64,000 nt of DNA from Akanthomyces muscarius (taxonomy: Eukaryota > Ascomycota > Sordariomycetes > Hypocreales > Cordycipitaceae): the NCBI RefSeq assembly GCF_028009165.1, contig NW_026611618.1, positions 992,001-1,056,000 of the forward strand. The letters are read 5' to 3'. A model generated the notes under the pieces. It had not been told where the DNA came from. It saw only the letters and a program-made list of their open reading frames with translations, and made no database searches. Positions 1 to 12,204 of the stretch are shown here, piece after piece (the stretch's first letter is position 1; every line of letters begins with the position of its first letter). The position numbers were made by a program, and so were the translations under genes.

Positions 1-148
1 CATCATCAAGGGACCGATCGAGACAAAGCAATATTAAACCACAAGCCCACTCTCGGAAATAGGCAACCGCCTTTTTTTTAGTGTCATACGCTGTTACTGC
101 GAGCACGTTTTCATTGCTAGGTTGCCATGCGACTGTGAGCACGCCAGC

Positions 149-2908
149 ATGGCCAAAGATGAGTCGTCTCCGGCGCGCAGCCCGGGTTTGGAAGACGCCG
201 AGTCGCTGTCCTCCGCGCCGCCGCAGCCGAAGCGCACGGCGCCGACAGAGACGACGGAATCGGCTCCGCGCATGAAGCGTGGCAAGTATACATCGCTAGC
301 ATGGTAAGTGGCATGTCGTTTGATCCTCCGTCCTGGTCCACCGCGTTGCTGGATTCCGCGCTTTCCGTCAACTAGTGCGTAGCGGGCTTTTTTGCTGACG
401 TGGTACATGCAGCAATGAGTGCAAGAGGCGAAAGCTCAAGTGTCTGCCGATAGCCGACGGCGACAGCTGTGAGCGGTGCAATGCCCGCAAGCTCCAGTGC
501 ATCTTTGCCGTCAACTCGCCCAAGGGCGACAAGAAACGAGATGATGGGTGAGTTTTTTTGCCCTTGAGCCCCCCCTTTCCATCACCCTCCCCTCTCTCTC
601 TTTCACGCATCCTCCTCCTCCAATTCCGAGGCAAATCTGGATGCTAACCCAATAATGCGTCCCTAGAAATCAGCAGATACAGCTTCTCGGCGATGAGCTG
701 GCGCAGGTCCGCCACGAGCTCGCCAACCTCTCCCAGGCCGTGCTTGAGCTGCGGCAGCACCGCTCGCCGGCGCATGCCGCCGCTGTCCAGGGCCGCGCCT
801 CGAGCCACACCGACCCGTCCTCGACGCAGTCCCCTTCAGGCGCCGCCCTCAGCAAAGATGCGGTGCCCAAGCACCCGCAATTCGTAGGGCCGACGCGCCC
901 CGCCTACGGCCTCATGATTGCCGAGCGCTCGCTCACGCGCATGGGCATACCCGACTCGCCATCGTCCCCATCGGGCGGCAGCGGGCCTGCCTCGCCAGAC
1001 GCCCCGGCGCCGCATGCCGTCGCCGACCCGGCCGCCGCCGCGGTGGCCGTGGACGTCGAGTTCTGGGCGCAGTGCTCGCCAGCCGAGGCGGCGCGGCTCA
1101 TGGGCGTGTTCGAGGAAGAGGCCGAGTCGGTGTATCCGTACATTGACATCCTCGAGCTAGCCGCCCGGTCGGAGCAGATCCTACGCATCGTCCGCCAGCC
1201 GGAGCTGCTCGAGGAGGAGGCGCTGGCAGGCTCGAGCACAGGTCGGGCGCTCACCACGACAGACATTGACCTTGCCAAGATTGCGGTGGCGATTGGCGTT
1301 GCCATTGAGGCGCGCGGAAAGAACGACCTGTGTGCTGCTATTGCGGCGTCCGTGGAGCAGCACACGGCGCGAATATCGCAGACTGAAGTGTCCCTTCGAG
1401 GCATCCAGCTTTTAATTTCATTAGTACGTTGCCCGAAACCTGTGTTACTAGGGATCTGTTGCTGACCATGATCAGAGCATCTACTACTTCCACAGCGATG
1501 ACGAGCTGCTCGCCTGGCGAACCATTGGCGTCGCTGCTCGCGAGGCTCTAGAAATGGGCCTGCACCGCAAAAGGAGCCTCTACGACAACTTTGCAGACCC
1601 GGCCGCCCGGCAAAGGGCGCTCCGGGTATTCTGCTGTTGCTACATCCTCGATCGTAGATGGAGCTTCGGCACAGGTCTCTCCTTTGCTCTTGTCGACGGC
1701 GACATCGATTCCACCCTACTCGAATCTGTAAGCGCGCCACTGCAAACCCCCTCTACCACCTCCCACCCACTAACCATTCTCTCTTCTTTCCTTTCTTTTA
1801 GGAGCTCGACTCTCCCTACCTGAAGTGCATGGTCGGCTACGCCCGGCTCTGCTCCAAGCTGTGGGAGGCCATCCCTCCCTTTGGCGCGCCCAGCCAGTCG
1901 ATCCCGCACGAGCTCGCGTACGCGCTCGACGCCTCGGCGCTGGAGTGGCTCGACTCCATCCCGCCGCACCTGCAGATGCGACACTACCCGCGCGGCGCCG
2001 GCAGCCAGGGCAACGCCGGGACGTACACGTCCTCGGTGCGGCCGCCGCCGCAGCAGCAGCCGCGCGTGCTGCACCGCCTGCGCGCGCTGCTCTACCTCCG
2101 CGGCAACCTCACGCGCATCTCCATCTACCAGCACCACCTCGTCAGCCCGGCGGCCGTGGCCGCCGACCCGCAGCGCGCGCGCGTCGCCGTCGACCTCGCC
2201 CGCGACACGGTCCAGGTCCTCGTCCACCTCAACGCCACCTCAGACATTTACTCGCGCCAGCAAAACGCCTTCAACTACTTCTTGGCGAGCGCCTTTGCCG
2301 TCATCTCGCTCGCGCTGTGCCACGCTCCGCACATGTTTGCCGCGCAGTGCACGCAGAGCTTCATGGACGCGGCGGGGCTGGTCAAGGGCTTCAGCCGCCA
2401 CAGCATGGCGAGCAAGAGGCTGTGGAAGAGCATACGTGGGCTGTCGCCGCGGCTGAAGAGCTTGGGCGTCGGCGGCGGAGCGAGCACGAAAGAGCAGCAG
2501 CAGCAGCAGCAGACTGGTGGTGGTGGTGTGAATGCGGCCGGCAGGGCAGCGGCAGCCAGTTCGGAACAGGGAGCGGCTCGGTGGAGAGGCTACGGCCAGT
2601 TCTATCCCGGCGATGGACGGCAGCAAGCGGGGGGCAGCAGTCAGCAGGCACCGGCGGCGGATAGCTTGTGGAACTATAGCCTGAAGCAGCCGTCTGCGGG
2701 CGCTGGAGGAGCGGGCGGTTCTGGTAGCAGCAACAACAACACCGAGCCGCTGCCGGGCATGAACCCGGACATTCTCAGCCTGTTTGACTCGCTGGGAGAC
2801 GAGGCCATGTTTAGCAGCGGCAGCTTCGACACAAGTATATACGGTGGGATGGAGCCCGACGCAGATGGCGGGGACATTTCACGGCTTTTTCTTCAAGGAC
2901 TTATGTAG
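149..2908 (+). CDS. Zn(2)-Cys(6) fungal-type transcription factor
   Basis: Five exons by splice signals and phase: 149-303, 413-547, 667-1423, 1476-1727, 1802-2908, giving 801 residues. The binuclear zinc cluster is created only after removing the first intron: six cysteines at about residues 52, 55, 62, 71, 74 and 81 (C-x2-C-x6-C-x8-C-x2-C-x6-C) with a basic KRRKLK stretch. The middle exons (about 350-600) look like the fungal_trans region, including YYFHSDDELLAWRTIGVAAR and EALEMGLHRKRSL. The C-terminus is low complexity: a seven-Gln run (CAG repeat near 2494), Gly/Ser/Asn runs, then an acidic hydrophobic tail (ILSLFDSLGDEAMF) that may activate transcription. A nuclear DNA-binding regulator is the family expectation; targets are unknown. 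An in-frame ATG at 122 is an alternative start. It converges on the amine oxidase gene 210 bp away, so the two do not share a promoter. Confidence 0.9.
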
Positions 2909-3118
2909 CGTGGCGTTTGGGAATTAAGGAGTTTTGATGATGTATCTTCGCTGATTTTGTACTCTGTCTTTTATACATCGCTGTATTGTGGGATTGGAAT
3001 TATCCGTTGCACTTTGTTCACTCTAGACTTGTAAGAACCTCAATTGGCATGTCATTCATTCATCTTTATTGTTACACGATTCATAATATTTGTCCCCAAG
3101 TGAGATGACGGCCAATAC

Positions 3119-5446
3119 TTAGTGCCCGTTTGTCCCATTCGTGCCGTTGGCAGCGCTGCAACAGCCCCCATCGGTAAGCTTGGACCCAATGTCCGCATTT
3201 GACGGCACGTCCAGCGCAGGATTGCCGGTGAAGAAGTCGGACGGCGTGATGTGCACTTGAATCATTTCCACCGGCCTGTTTATTCCATTAGCATATGTTA
3301 TTCTCGGAAAGTCCTCAGAGAAAAAGGGGCTTACATGACGGGCCAGTCTTCCACGCGCGGGTTGTGCGTCAGGCCAAAGACGCTCCAGAGCACAATGTCC
3401 TCGTCGTCGACCTTGTCCTTGCGGGCCGCCGCGTCGCTCACGCCACCGACCTCGTGGCGGCTCATCATGGTCCAGCGGCCGCCGGCGTAGAGCTCGTCGT
3501 CCTTGTGCTTGGTGACCCAGAGGTGGTGGCGGGCAAAGAGGGCGCGGTTGGACTGGATGGAGCCGGGCGCGGCGAGGAGCAGCTGCGTCGGCGGGCCGGC
3601 GACCTTGTAGCCGACGGGCTTGCCGCTGACGGGGTTCTTCTTGCTCTTATTCTGGATCTTGAAGACGCGGTTGTTGAACGGGTCGAGGTCGAGGCCGGCG
3701 GACTCTGTGATGGTGGTGGTCTTGACGTGGTAAAAGTTGCCGTTGGGGTTGGTCGCGGGGTCGACGGCGGCGGGCAGGCTCTCCTCCTGGACGAGGGTGT
3801 TGGCGTGGCCGTCGACGGCTGGGTCGAGGCGTAGGCAAAAAATGTGCTGGTGGTTCTGGGCGATGGTGCCCGGGTTTACAATGTTGCCCCAGGGCGCCGT
3901 CTTGCCGGCGTCCATGTTGACGACGGAGACGATGCCGGTGGCGCGCGCCTCGAGCGTGATGCCGGCGGCCTGGTCGAGGATAAAGGCAAAGACGTACTCG
4001 TAGTTGGCGAGGGTGAGTATGTACTGGACGACGAGCTCGCGGCGGCGGGTGACGACGGCGCGGCCAGTGCGCCAGTTCGTGTGCTTCCAGTTGATGCCGT
4101 TGTCCTGCTCGTGCAAGCAGACGACGTTTTTGGTGGGCTCGGGTGAGCCGTCAGGTTTGGTGAGCAGGCCGTCAAAGTACTACGGAGGCGATGTAAGTTG
4201 GCGATGTTATTTGCAAAAGGAAAGTAGGTTCGAACATACCTTGATGACGCCGAGACAATCGCAGCCGAGAGTGAGGTTGTTGACGCAGTTGCCGAGGCCG
4301 CCATCGCCAAAGTCGAATGCTTGCTTGCGATGGAAGGGTGGTCTGGGATCCGCGTACGGGACCGTCTGTGATGGCTTTTTGTCAGATTATACCGTAAATC
4401 AAGAACTGTTTTAACCGGGATGACGTACCATGTCACTCATGCTAATTCTGTACATGACACTGCGGCCGTCGTAGCGAACATCGTGCAAGACGGCGCCCTC
4501 GCGCGGGTTAAAGGTGACGCGGAAGCGCCACTTCTGCCACTCGACCAGATTGGCATCCGAAATGGCAAAGCTGGGCCCCTCGGGCTGCAGGACGGTGAGG
4601 GGCTTGAGGTCCTTGCGGACGCCGCCGGGGAGCAGCTCGGGCACGTACTCGGCCGGGCGGCAGTGGTCCAGGACGCCGACCTCGTTGGTGACGCCGACGA
4701 GGGCGTCGTCGTGGCTCCCCGTGGCGGGCTGGTCGATGCGCAGCAGCGTCATGGTGCGGGCGTCGACAATGGGGATAAAGGGCAGCGGGTAGGCGTAAAA
4801 GTTGGCGTCGGGGTTGCCGCTGCGCGCGTCGCGGCCGAAGCAGAGGGCCTGGAAGAGGCGCGTCTGGCCGTCGGCGTCGTCGGGCCCGCCGTACGGCCAG
4901 GGCTCGACGACGAGCTCGAAGCCGTCGGGGAGGGTGACGGACTTGAGCTTCTCCTTGAACTCGGGGGACTCCTCGACGCACTTGACGACCTTGTCAAACT
5001 CGAAGCTGGTTTACATGTTAGAAACGCGTGAGTGAGGAGGGGTCGGGGCCCGCGGTGACTGAGAGAACGTACATGCCCAAGCTGGCGTGGTACTTGGTAT
5101 CAATCAGTTCATTGGAGATTCGCTTGCCGGCGCCGAGATCGACGACGGACTCGTGGTACTGGGTCGGGACGGCGGCGTCGCCGGTGCTGCCGCCAATGAC
5201 GTCGTAGTTGAGCTGGGCGAGGCGCGGGGGCCGCGGCGTGTCGGCGGTGAGGGTCCCGGCGTGCTCGGCGTCGAGGAAGCGCACCACGTCGGCCTTGGGC
5301 GGCTCGAGCAGGTAGATGACGCGAAAGTCAATGACCGACGACGGGTGCAGCTTGAGGATGACGTCGCGCGCCTGGCGGACCTCATCGGCCGTCAAGGCCG
5401 AGAGCGGATGCGGGGTCGCGGTGGTGGTGGCAGCAGCAGCAACCAT
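3119..5446 (-). CDS. Copper amine oxidase (topaquinone enzyme)
   Basis: Five exons, complement of 5073-5446, 4429-5005, 4240-4365, 3335-4179 and 3119-3275, 692 residues, the usual size of fungal peroxisomal/cytosolic primary-amine oxidases. The N-terminus HPLSALTADEVRQARDVI matches the N2 domain start. The catalytic domain carries the MTVPYADPRPPFHRK region, the YFDG segment holding the catalytic-base Asp, and the NYEY motif whose first Tyr becomes topaquinone. Copper ligands are the HQH pair in NHQHIFCLRLDPAVDG and the later His in GLTHNPRVEDWPVMP, which is completed across the last intron. The enzyme oxidatively deaminates primary amines to aldehyde, ammonia and hydrogen peroxide, typically to use amines as nitrogen source. 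No signal peptide is seen, and the C-terminus (NGTNGTNGH) has no obvious PTS1. The start at 5446 was chosen as the first Met giving the family N-terminus; the reading frame is open further upstream. Confidence 0.95.
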
Positions 5447-5550
5447 GATGCCCGTTTCGTGAATGGAACGATGATGAGCAAGTTTTATTGAGCAAGTTTT
5501 CTTTTCTTCTTCTATTTTGCTCAGAGCAAGAAACAATGCCGTTCCAACTT

Positions 5551-5558
5551 TATTTATA
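5551..5558 (-). promoter_or_regulatory. TATA-like box for the amine oxidase gene
   Basis: On the minus strand this reads TATAAATA, about 105 nt upstream of the amine oxidase start codon. The position and sequence fit a fungal TATA element. No other evidence for the transcription start is visible. Confidence 0.4.
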
Positions 5559-6430
5559 GCTGGCAATGGTCAGGGGAAAAGGTGTGGAAATGTGATTCCT
5601 ATCTTCTCTCTTGCTTCTTTTTTATTGTCGCAGATCCGGGGATTTTTTTGGACAAGGGAATACTAGGACCCCGCGGGAGCCGTTTTGGAGGGGCAAGAGG
5701 GGAAAGTTTACTGGTGATGCCACCAGGCTGCGGAACTGCATTTCCATCACTGTGCTAACTAACTAGTTATCTAGTGTGGGTTGCTGGCAACTTGCAAGAC
5801 GGCGCCACGGGTGTGTGTTTGTCAAGTATTCGACAATTGGGGTTTAGCGAGCACGTCCCGATTTGGGCAATACTTTACAACGGCGAGTTAGAAAGCTGGT
5901 GTTTTACGTCAAAGATAGGAAGCATCACGGACTCTCGGGACCCGTGTGTCGTAGCAGTTACAGCCTCTGTCCTTGCATGATACCAGTACTGTACCAGTAT
6001 GCGTTTCTGTACACTAATTATTCAGCGGGCTTTGGGGGAGGGGGCCGATGTGAACCAGTCAAAGCGTCGCCGTTTCAGCAACGGTTCGACGCGTCCGAGG
6101 CGCCGTCGCAAGTTTGGTCAATACTCTAAACCAACTCACTTGACGAGAACTAAAAAAGACTAGACCGAAAGGAAAAGACCAACACGGTTTCCAAACCCCA
6201 ATGAGGCCGAGAGAGGCCGCCCGGGACCAAGTGTGCCTTGTTCGTCCGGTCCGTCGCCGTGTCAGTCGTCCATGTGCCGACCGAGAGAGAAAAGGGGGGG
6301 TCGCAGCAGCCACCCCCGGCGCCGAAAGAAAGATACAGAGCCATCTGCCGGCGCGGGCACTCCGAAAAGGTTTGCCGCTGCTGCTGCAACTGACAGGAGC
6401 CCTTGTTGCTCCCGGGGCGGATGGTCAATT

Positions 6431-6431
<1 letters not shown>

Positions 6432-6470
<39 letters not shown>
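6432..6470. repeat. CGT trinucleotide microsatellite
   Basis: Thirteen uninterrupted CGT units in non-coding DNA, followed by further GTC-rich sequence. It makes Val-, Arg- and Ser-run ORFs in different frames that should not be taken as genes. Confidence 0.9.
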
Positions 6471-9400
6471 TCGTCTTGGGGCCCTGGTCGTCGTCATTTC
6501 GCCAAGCAGGCACAGTCACGAATTTATTTTAGTACACGAGTTTCGATATATCGATTTTTTCCTCTACCAAGTTACAAAAAAAAGGAAAAAGAAAAAAAAG
6601 GCCCGCTCGGAAGCTGCATCCGCTGAATAATTATCTGCAGTGTGATTCCGACGCAACAGTACGGAGCAGCTTACAGCGCCCGCAAAGCTTTCCTCAGCCT
6701 CTTCAGGCGGGTTTCGTCCCTTGTTCTCCGTACTGGTACGCTATTTATTATTCGTCCAGGGGGGGATGGGGATTGGAAGGGGGGGGGGCGTTGTTTAAAC
6801 AACCCATTCTCCGGGCATCAATGCATAACGAACAAATATCCCGTTGCACCCAATCTTTCTTGACTGTCCATCAAGACAATTGGACAAACCCACCATTTTT
6901 CTTCTTCCTTTGTTTATTCTACCAGTAGCCCTAGAGGATGGATGGATGGGGCGAGGGGATTGTGTTCGTCATACTCAACCCCTGACACATATGCGCACGG
7001 TTGGGCTCCAGGGTGCTCTCGTCTCTGCTCTGCCGAACCGCCGTCTGTGTATCTTCAGTGTCTTGACCGCAGTCTGTGGCGGCAAGTGGTTCTGCTCACG
7101 GTTCCCTTTTTTATTTTCACCTGAACTTGAGCATATCTCAATTTCCACTTTTTTGCCCATTGGTCCCCCATTTCCCCCCGAACGAGATGACCCCCCTGTC
7201 CTGTCGTGATCCGCGCACCCGAGCGCCCGTCGTCGTCGCTCGCTCGCTCGCTCGCTTTCCTTGGCATTCAGATGGCAGCGCAGGGGCGGGGGAGACCCAT
7301 GTTCGATGGGATCATCATGGTCGACTCATGGTACTGTCATGTATTGACACATCTGCCGAATTATTTCCAAGCGCTGAAGCCGTAGCCAACAACACCATGT
7401 CCATGTCCATGTCCGCAGACGGTAGAGACAAAACGAAAAGTAGTAGGCCTCGCTTATTGCAAGCTTGTCGACCTGCCGGTCAATGATGACGACTTCATAT
7501 TCGAGACATGTTTCTGCTTTTCCTTTTCCGTTATTTTAAGCACAGTTTCCCGTGTCTCTTCACCTCTGTCACAAGTGATGACTCTTCTGTGGCACCCCGC
7601 GCATCGCTGTAGAAGAACACATATTCCCCCCTGTCCAGGGAAGAGAGAGAGGAAAAACGCCATCCGCACGGACATTGCCTACATATGATGCTTTATTCTC
7701 GTCACATTGACAGACCTCGCCCTCTCTCTCCCCCCACGCCCAGGCTATGGGTATGGCTGGGGCACACCCGGCGCCCAACAAGAGACGCGCCACGCAACTT
7801 GGCCTAGCGTCCAATGGTTGGCCGCTCGTAATCAATTTATATTGGCTTTGGTCGTGCAGATGAACAAGGAAGTTGTCATCAGCCCGCAGCCCCAGGCTGC
7901 CGGGACCGCTGTCCCGGGACCAAGAGCGAGACAACAATGCAATTTGCCCATGCATGCAGATTTTCTCCTGAGATTGGGTCGTCCAGTCTCTTCTCCATTG
8001 TGGCTTTCGCTGTGGATTTCTCGCTCAGCAGATCTCTCCGGAGCTGGGCTCCTCCTGGCCAAGACGGGCGAGAGAAAAGGCTGAGAGAAGTTGAAGAGGC
8101 TCTGCCAACTAGTTGCGTCTTCACCAGCAAAACAGATGATGATTTAAAGAAACGTGCCAACTGCGCCTTTTGTAGTCGACATGGGGGTGCGTGCGCCGCG
8201 GCGTGCATATGCAGGTCAAAGCCGTTGGACACCAGAAAAAACTGCCGTCAACTAACTAGCATTTGACAAGTCGCGCTAGCATTTTAGAGTATCGCATTGC
8301 AGATTTTGTCGCTTGACCAAAGCAAGGACCAACTTTTCGCGGTAGATGTAGATGGTGCTTCGCAGAGGCTTGCTGCCACCTGACCGCCCCTGGCGCTTTT
8401 TCAAGATTGCTTCCATGGCATCTTCTAGCTCGTGATGTATTTCGGCATCGCGAAATTCTTCTAATGGACATTCTGGACCACCACCCTCCCCCCCAGAAAA
8501 TATCTGCAGGGGGGAGGTTCACATGTGCACCCATGTCAAGTTGGGTTCCGAGAGCAGGGTGTGCCAATCACAACCCTCTTCTGCCGAATGTGTGTGTGTG
8601 GACGAGCCCAGGGCCAGCATGAATGAACATGATCTTGATCTTCTTTTGCCGTTGCGCTTTCGACGTCGGCTGCATCGTCACTATCGCGGTCCAATCGGCC
8701 AAACCGTATACCCCTTGCAGCGACGCTACACGGCAGACAACCTGTGCCGCTTTGCTTGTGCAAGCTCAACTTCTCGGAATCGGACCCTGAGCCTGTGCCT
8801 GAGTCCATCGAGCTAGTTGAGTCAAGACTTTAGACGACCCCGGCTTCCCTGGAACGCGGGTGTTGTCCCCCTCCTTCTCCCCCTCCTCCTGGCCCCCTGG
8901 CGAGGCAAACAATTCAACTTACAGGATGGGACATTTTTCTCATCTGCCAATCTCTCTGCCTCCCCTCACTGGGCGTACATACATAACAAATCGTGTTGCA
9001 CAAGACTGTAAGATACCCTTGCTCACGTCACATCCAAAAGAGGGGTGTGACCAGCGGCCCGGGCCCGGGGGGGACGGTTGCTTCCCTTTCCTCTAGTTGG
9101 TTAGCCCGGATGTTATCTCTTGTCACGAAATAAGCTAAGAAATCATGCACTTTTTTTGCGCCGATCCCCAAGTCCAGATTTCGGGGCGCGCTCGCCGCGA
9201 CTGGCCAACAATTTCGCTCATCTTCATCATCGTGATTCGCCGCCACTGCAGAGCCCAGTTGCGCCACTTTCTTGTTTGCATGTGCATATGCACATCTACT
9301 TCACATTGCCCATACCCGAGGGCGTCGGTGTCGGCTTCCTCTCCATCCGACAGTTCCCAATGACCCCGAGCTTCCCTTGGGAAACCCCACCCACACACCC

Positions 9401-10469
9401 AGCGCCGCCTGCGACGTCGTACGAAGGGGATGAGATGTTTACTGCGCAGGCAAAAGGAAAGCGTCAGAGCGAACAAGACTTGCTGCCCTCTCTTTTCTGT
9501 GACTGCCCTTGTTCCAGCCCTACACCATCTTTTTCTCAGCTAAAAAACGCCATTGCAGCGTAATTCGGGCCGTTGCCATGTCTCGATGCAAAAACGCAAG
9601 CCACCAGAATCATACGCCAGGGCTCTTGATGAATTTTGTTGATCTTCCGTATTCCCGGGCTCTGCACCTGCAGCGTAGCTCAATTTATTCCTCCGTAGGT
9701 ACCAAATCGCTAATATTAACATGCATGACAGCAGGGCTTGGCCCACCAAGTACCGGGGGAAGACTACCATGTCCTTGGGCAACCTAGTCATGCCACACCC
9801 ACCAGCGCCGCCCGGCCTCGCTGTGACCAGAGCTTTGTTGATTTCCCAAGTTGGTCTACCAAAATAAGTCAGGGAGAAAGATGGATAGAAGAGAGCAACT
9901 GCTTGAGCTATTGTACGTGTTCTTTTCGTATTCAATCAAACTATTAGTTTATAATATATACATCTCCAATGTTGACCTTTTCTTCATTATACATGTGGGA
10001 AGAACCAAGGACAAAAATATCAAAGTATCAAAGTGCTTCCATCATACATCCAACATTAAGCCGTCAATATGCTTTTCGTGCCACAGGTCATAGTCCCTTT
10101 CCAAACTTTTTCTCCCAAAATGGAAGGCAGCGCCAACCTCTGAAAATAGTAAACAAGAAGAAAAAGCACCAAACACACCCCGCTAACAATACACAATGGT
10201 TTGTAGACAGAGCTCTGTCGAGGCGAGGGAGAGAGATCGCCCCGTCGTCGCAAGGGAGGGCCTCTGGGGTCGGTCCACTCCACCAAGTCGCTTCCCTGCA
10301 GGCTGTCCCAAGACAAGCCGAGGGAAGAGTCAAAATAAAAAATGCTCTTGAACAAAGGAAAAGATTGTCGGAAAATAACAAAAAAAGGAAAGCCGAATAG
10401 TGGTACATGTGACAAATATAGTACATGGGTCTCGTAAGGAATGTCGTGACTGCCGAAACGGGGAACCGT

Positions 10470-11600
10470 TTACAACTTCAGTCGGCGCTGCTCCTTTCTC
10501 TTGCGACGCTCCCGGCGTTCGCGGTATTGGATTATGCGCTTGGCGGCTTCAAGGTGGTCATGTTAGCATATGCCGTTGCGTCGGGTTGCATTTCAAAACG
10601 CAGGTAGAGACTTACCCCAGTCGCGGGATTTGCGCTTGACGTCCGGATCCACCCAAGAATAGTTAATGGCTCGCTCAGGGTACCGTTGAGCCAGGCCCAG
10701 GGGTTCCATGGGGCGGTCTTGGCTGTCCCGTTCGCGGCACTTGATGCCGATGTGCTTGGGCTCCAAATCTTCATCATTTTCGAAAATCAGCCACCCATCC
10801 TTGTCCCACAGTGGAATACGCTGGTTCATTCGGTAGTACCAGGCTTGCAGACCCTGGACGGTACGCTCAGGAGTTCTTCCAAACATGGCTGCAAAGTCTT
10901 GCTTGATACGCTGCCATTTGAGCTTCTTATCGTGCCAAGCGTAGATGATGAAATCTCCTTCCTCAGTGGTGTACTTTTGGTTGATGTGTCTGTTTTCGCC
11001 GTCTGGAGGCGGGCTCGGATAACCCTCATGGGTGCGCATGAAAGGGTCTTGCGTGAAAGGAGAGTACGTCTCCTGGGGCGAGTAAGCCTGAGGTGAGTAC
11101 GCGGACGAAGCGTAGGTCTGGATGGGCGGCAGAGGAAGAGCTGTACGGCGAGCGGCGTGGGGATGAGGAGAGGTGGCAGGAGTCCAGCAAGGGACCTGGC
11201 CACCGTGGGCTCTAGCGAGAGCCTCTACACCCTGATCAAATTCGTCGAGGCTGGGCAGGCGGATAGTCGAGTTGGAAGGAGGTCCGAGACTAGAGAGCCT
11301 GGGGACTGGCGAGCAATCTGTGTTGAGAGAGAAGGATGATCCTGTCGTTGGTTAGTCAAGTGACAAGCAGTCGCAGTCAGTCTCGGACGACATACTCTCA
11401 AACTTGATCCTCGGGCTACCGGAGACGGACTCTGGAGGTGTGTTGGGGTGGACGATAGCTCGGTAGATGGGCGAGGGAAGAGCATCTTCAGAAAGCTTCC
11501 TCGGCGTTGAGTTGTCGATGTGAGTGAATGAGTTGACGCGAAACTTGCCGACGGAGGATAGCCCGCTATACTCTGGGCGATGCTGCATCATGGTAGTCAT
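10470..11600 (-). CDS. Myb/SANT-like putative DNA-binding regulator
   Basis: Three exons, complement of 11396-11600, 10616-11341 and 10470-10546, 335 residues from the first ATG. The N-terminal half is Ser/Pro-rich and disordered (Tyr-Ser-Pro and Ser-Pro pairs). A helix-turn-helix-like block at about residues 175-225, with widely spaced Trp/Tyr (YTTEEGDFIIYAWHDKKLKW, then FAAMFGRTPERTVQGLQAWY), resembles a SANT/Myb-like fold. It ends in a strongly basic tail (RERRERRKRKEQRRLKL) that could be a nuclear localisation or DNA-contact segment. The family name is not recognised, so the regulatory role is inferred. The start is uncertain: the frame stays open upstream to about 11775 after a good TCTCTAG acceptor, so an upstream exon may add about 50 residues. 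The gene stands alone between two intervals of about 5 kb, as is common for developmental regulators with long control regions. Confidence 0.75.
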
Positions 11601-12168
11601 GGTCGAGGGCAACTGGAGAAATGCTCCCTGTTGGTCGGCTTGCAAGACAGAAAAGGGCGTATCGAGATTTCTGGGCGGAGAATATTGGTTTGCAGCAAGA
11701 GCGAGGTGCAGCAATGCGTATTGAGCAGGTTCGCGCTTGTCAAGACGATATGGGGCTAGAGAGCGTGAGGGGGAATAGTATAATGCTGGATATTAACGAG
11801 GGATGATGAGCCCAAGGGCTTGAGAGCAATTAATAGCAAAGGGCTTGGAAGAAGGAGCGGATAGTGGAGGAAAGTTTGACACGGGAGAGACTGGGTCCTA
11901 ATGGAGAGGGAGTCGATGTATTTTGTAGTCGACGATATGGGGGTGCAGAGGCTGTCGAGACCCCGGGCGATGGTCAACGTCTGATCACTTTTTTATTTTT
12001 TGCTATTTTTTGCTTATGCAGGCTTATTTCTTCTGCCGGTGCCGTCAACATGGGAGCGTACCTGAATCACTGTTGATAAAAGACCGGGACAGGCAGGATA
12101 AATTGAGTGTCTTGGATACGACGAGGGGTCTGTGTGTCACCCTTGCTCCAGTCTGAACAAGACGGGAC

Positions 12169-12204
12169 CAAGCCTGGTCAAGCCTGGTCAAGCCTGGTCA
12201 AGCC
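12169..12204. repeat. 10-bp tandem repeat, AGCCTGGTCA
   Basis: Three perfect copies and a partial fourth, in non-coding DNA upstream of the Myb-like gene. Related CCTGG-rich sequence follows at 12350-12385. Confidence 0.85.

Larger units (their letters stand above)
5447..10469. other. Large gene-free interval
   Basis: About 5 kb with no ORF that I can match to a protein family or extend through plausible introns. Its left edge is the amine oxidase promoter. Its right part lies downstream of the Myb-like gene and may be its 3' UTR or regulatory DNA. Visible content is a CGT triplet array (6432-6470), a short GCTC repeat near 7241-7255, many homopolymer C/G/A runs and pyrimidine tracts. No terminal repeats or transposase coding were seen. 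Confidence 0.6.

Noticed and set aside
9120..9563. 147-codon ORF in the large gap
   Set aside because: Composition like random translation (Pro/His/Ser-rich), no splice extension, no family resemblance.
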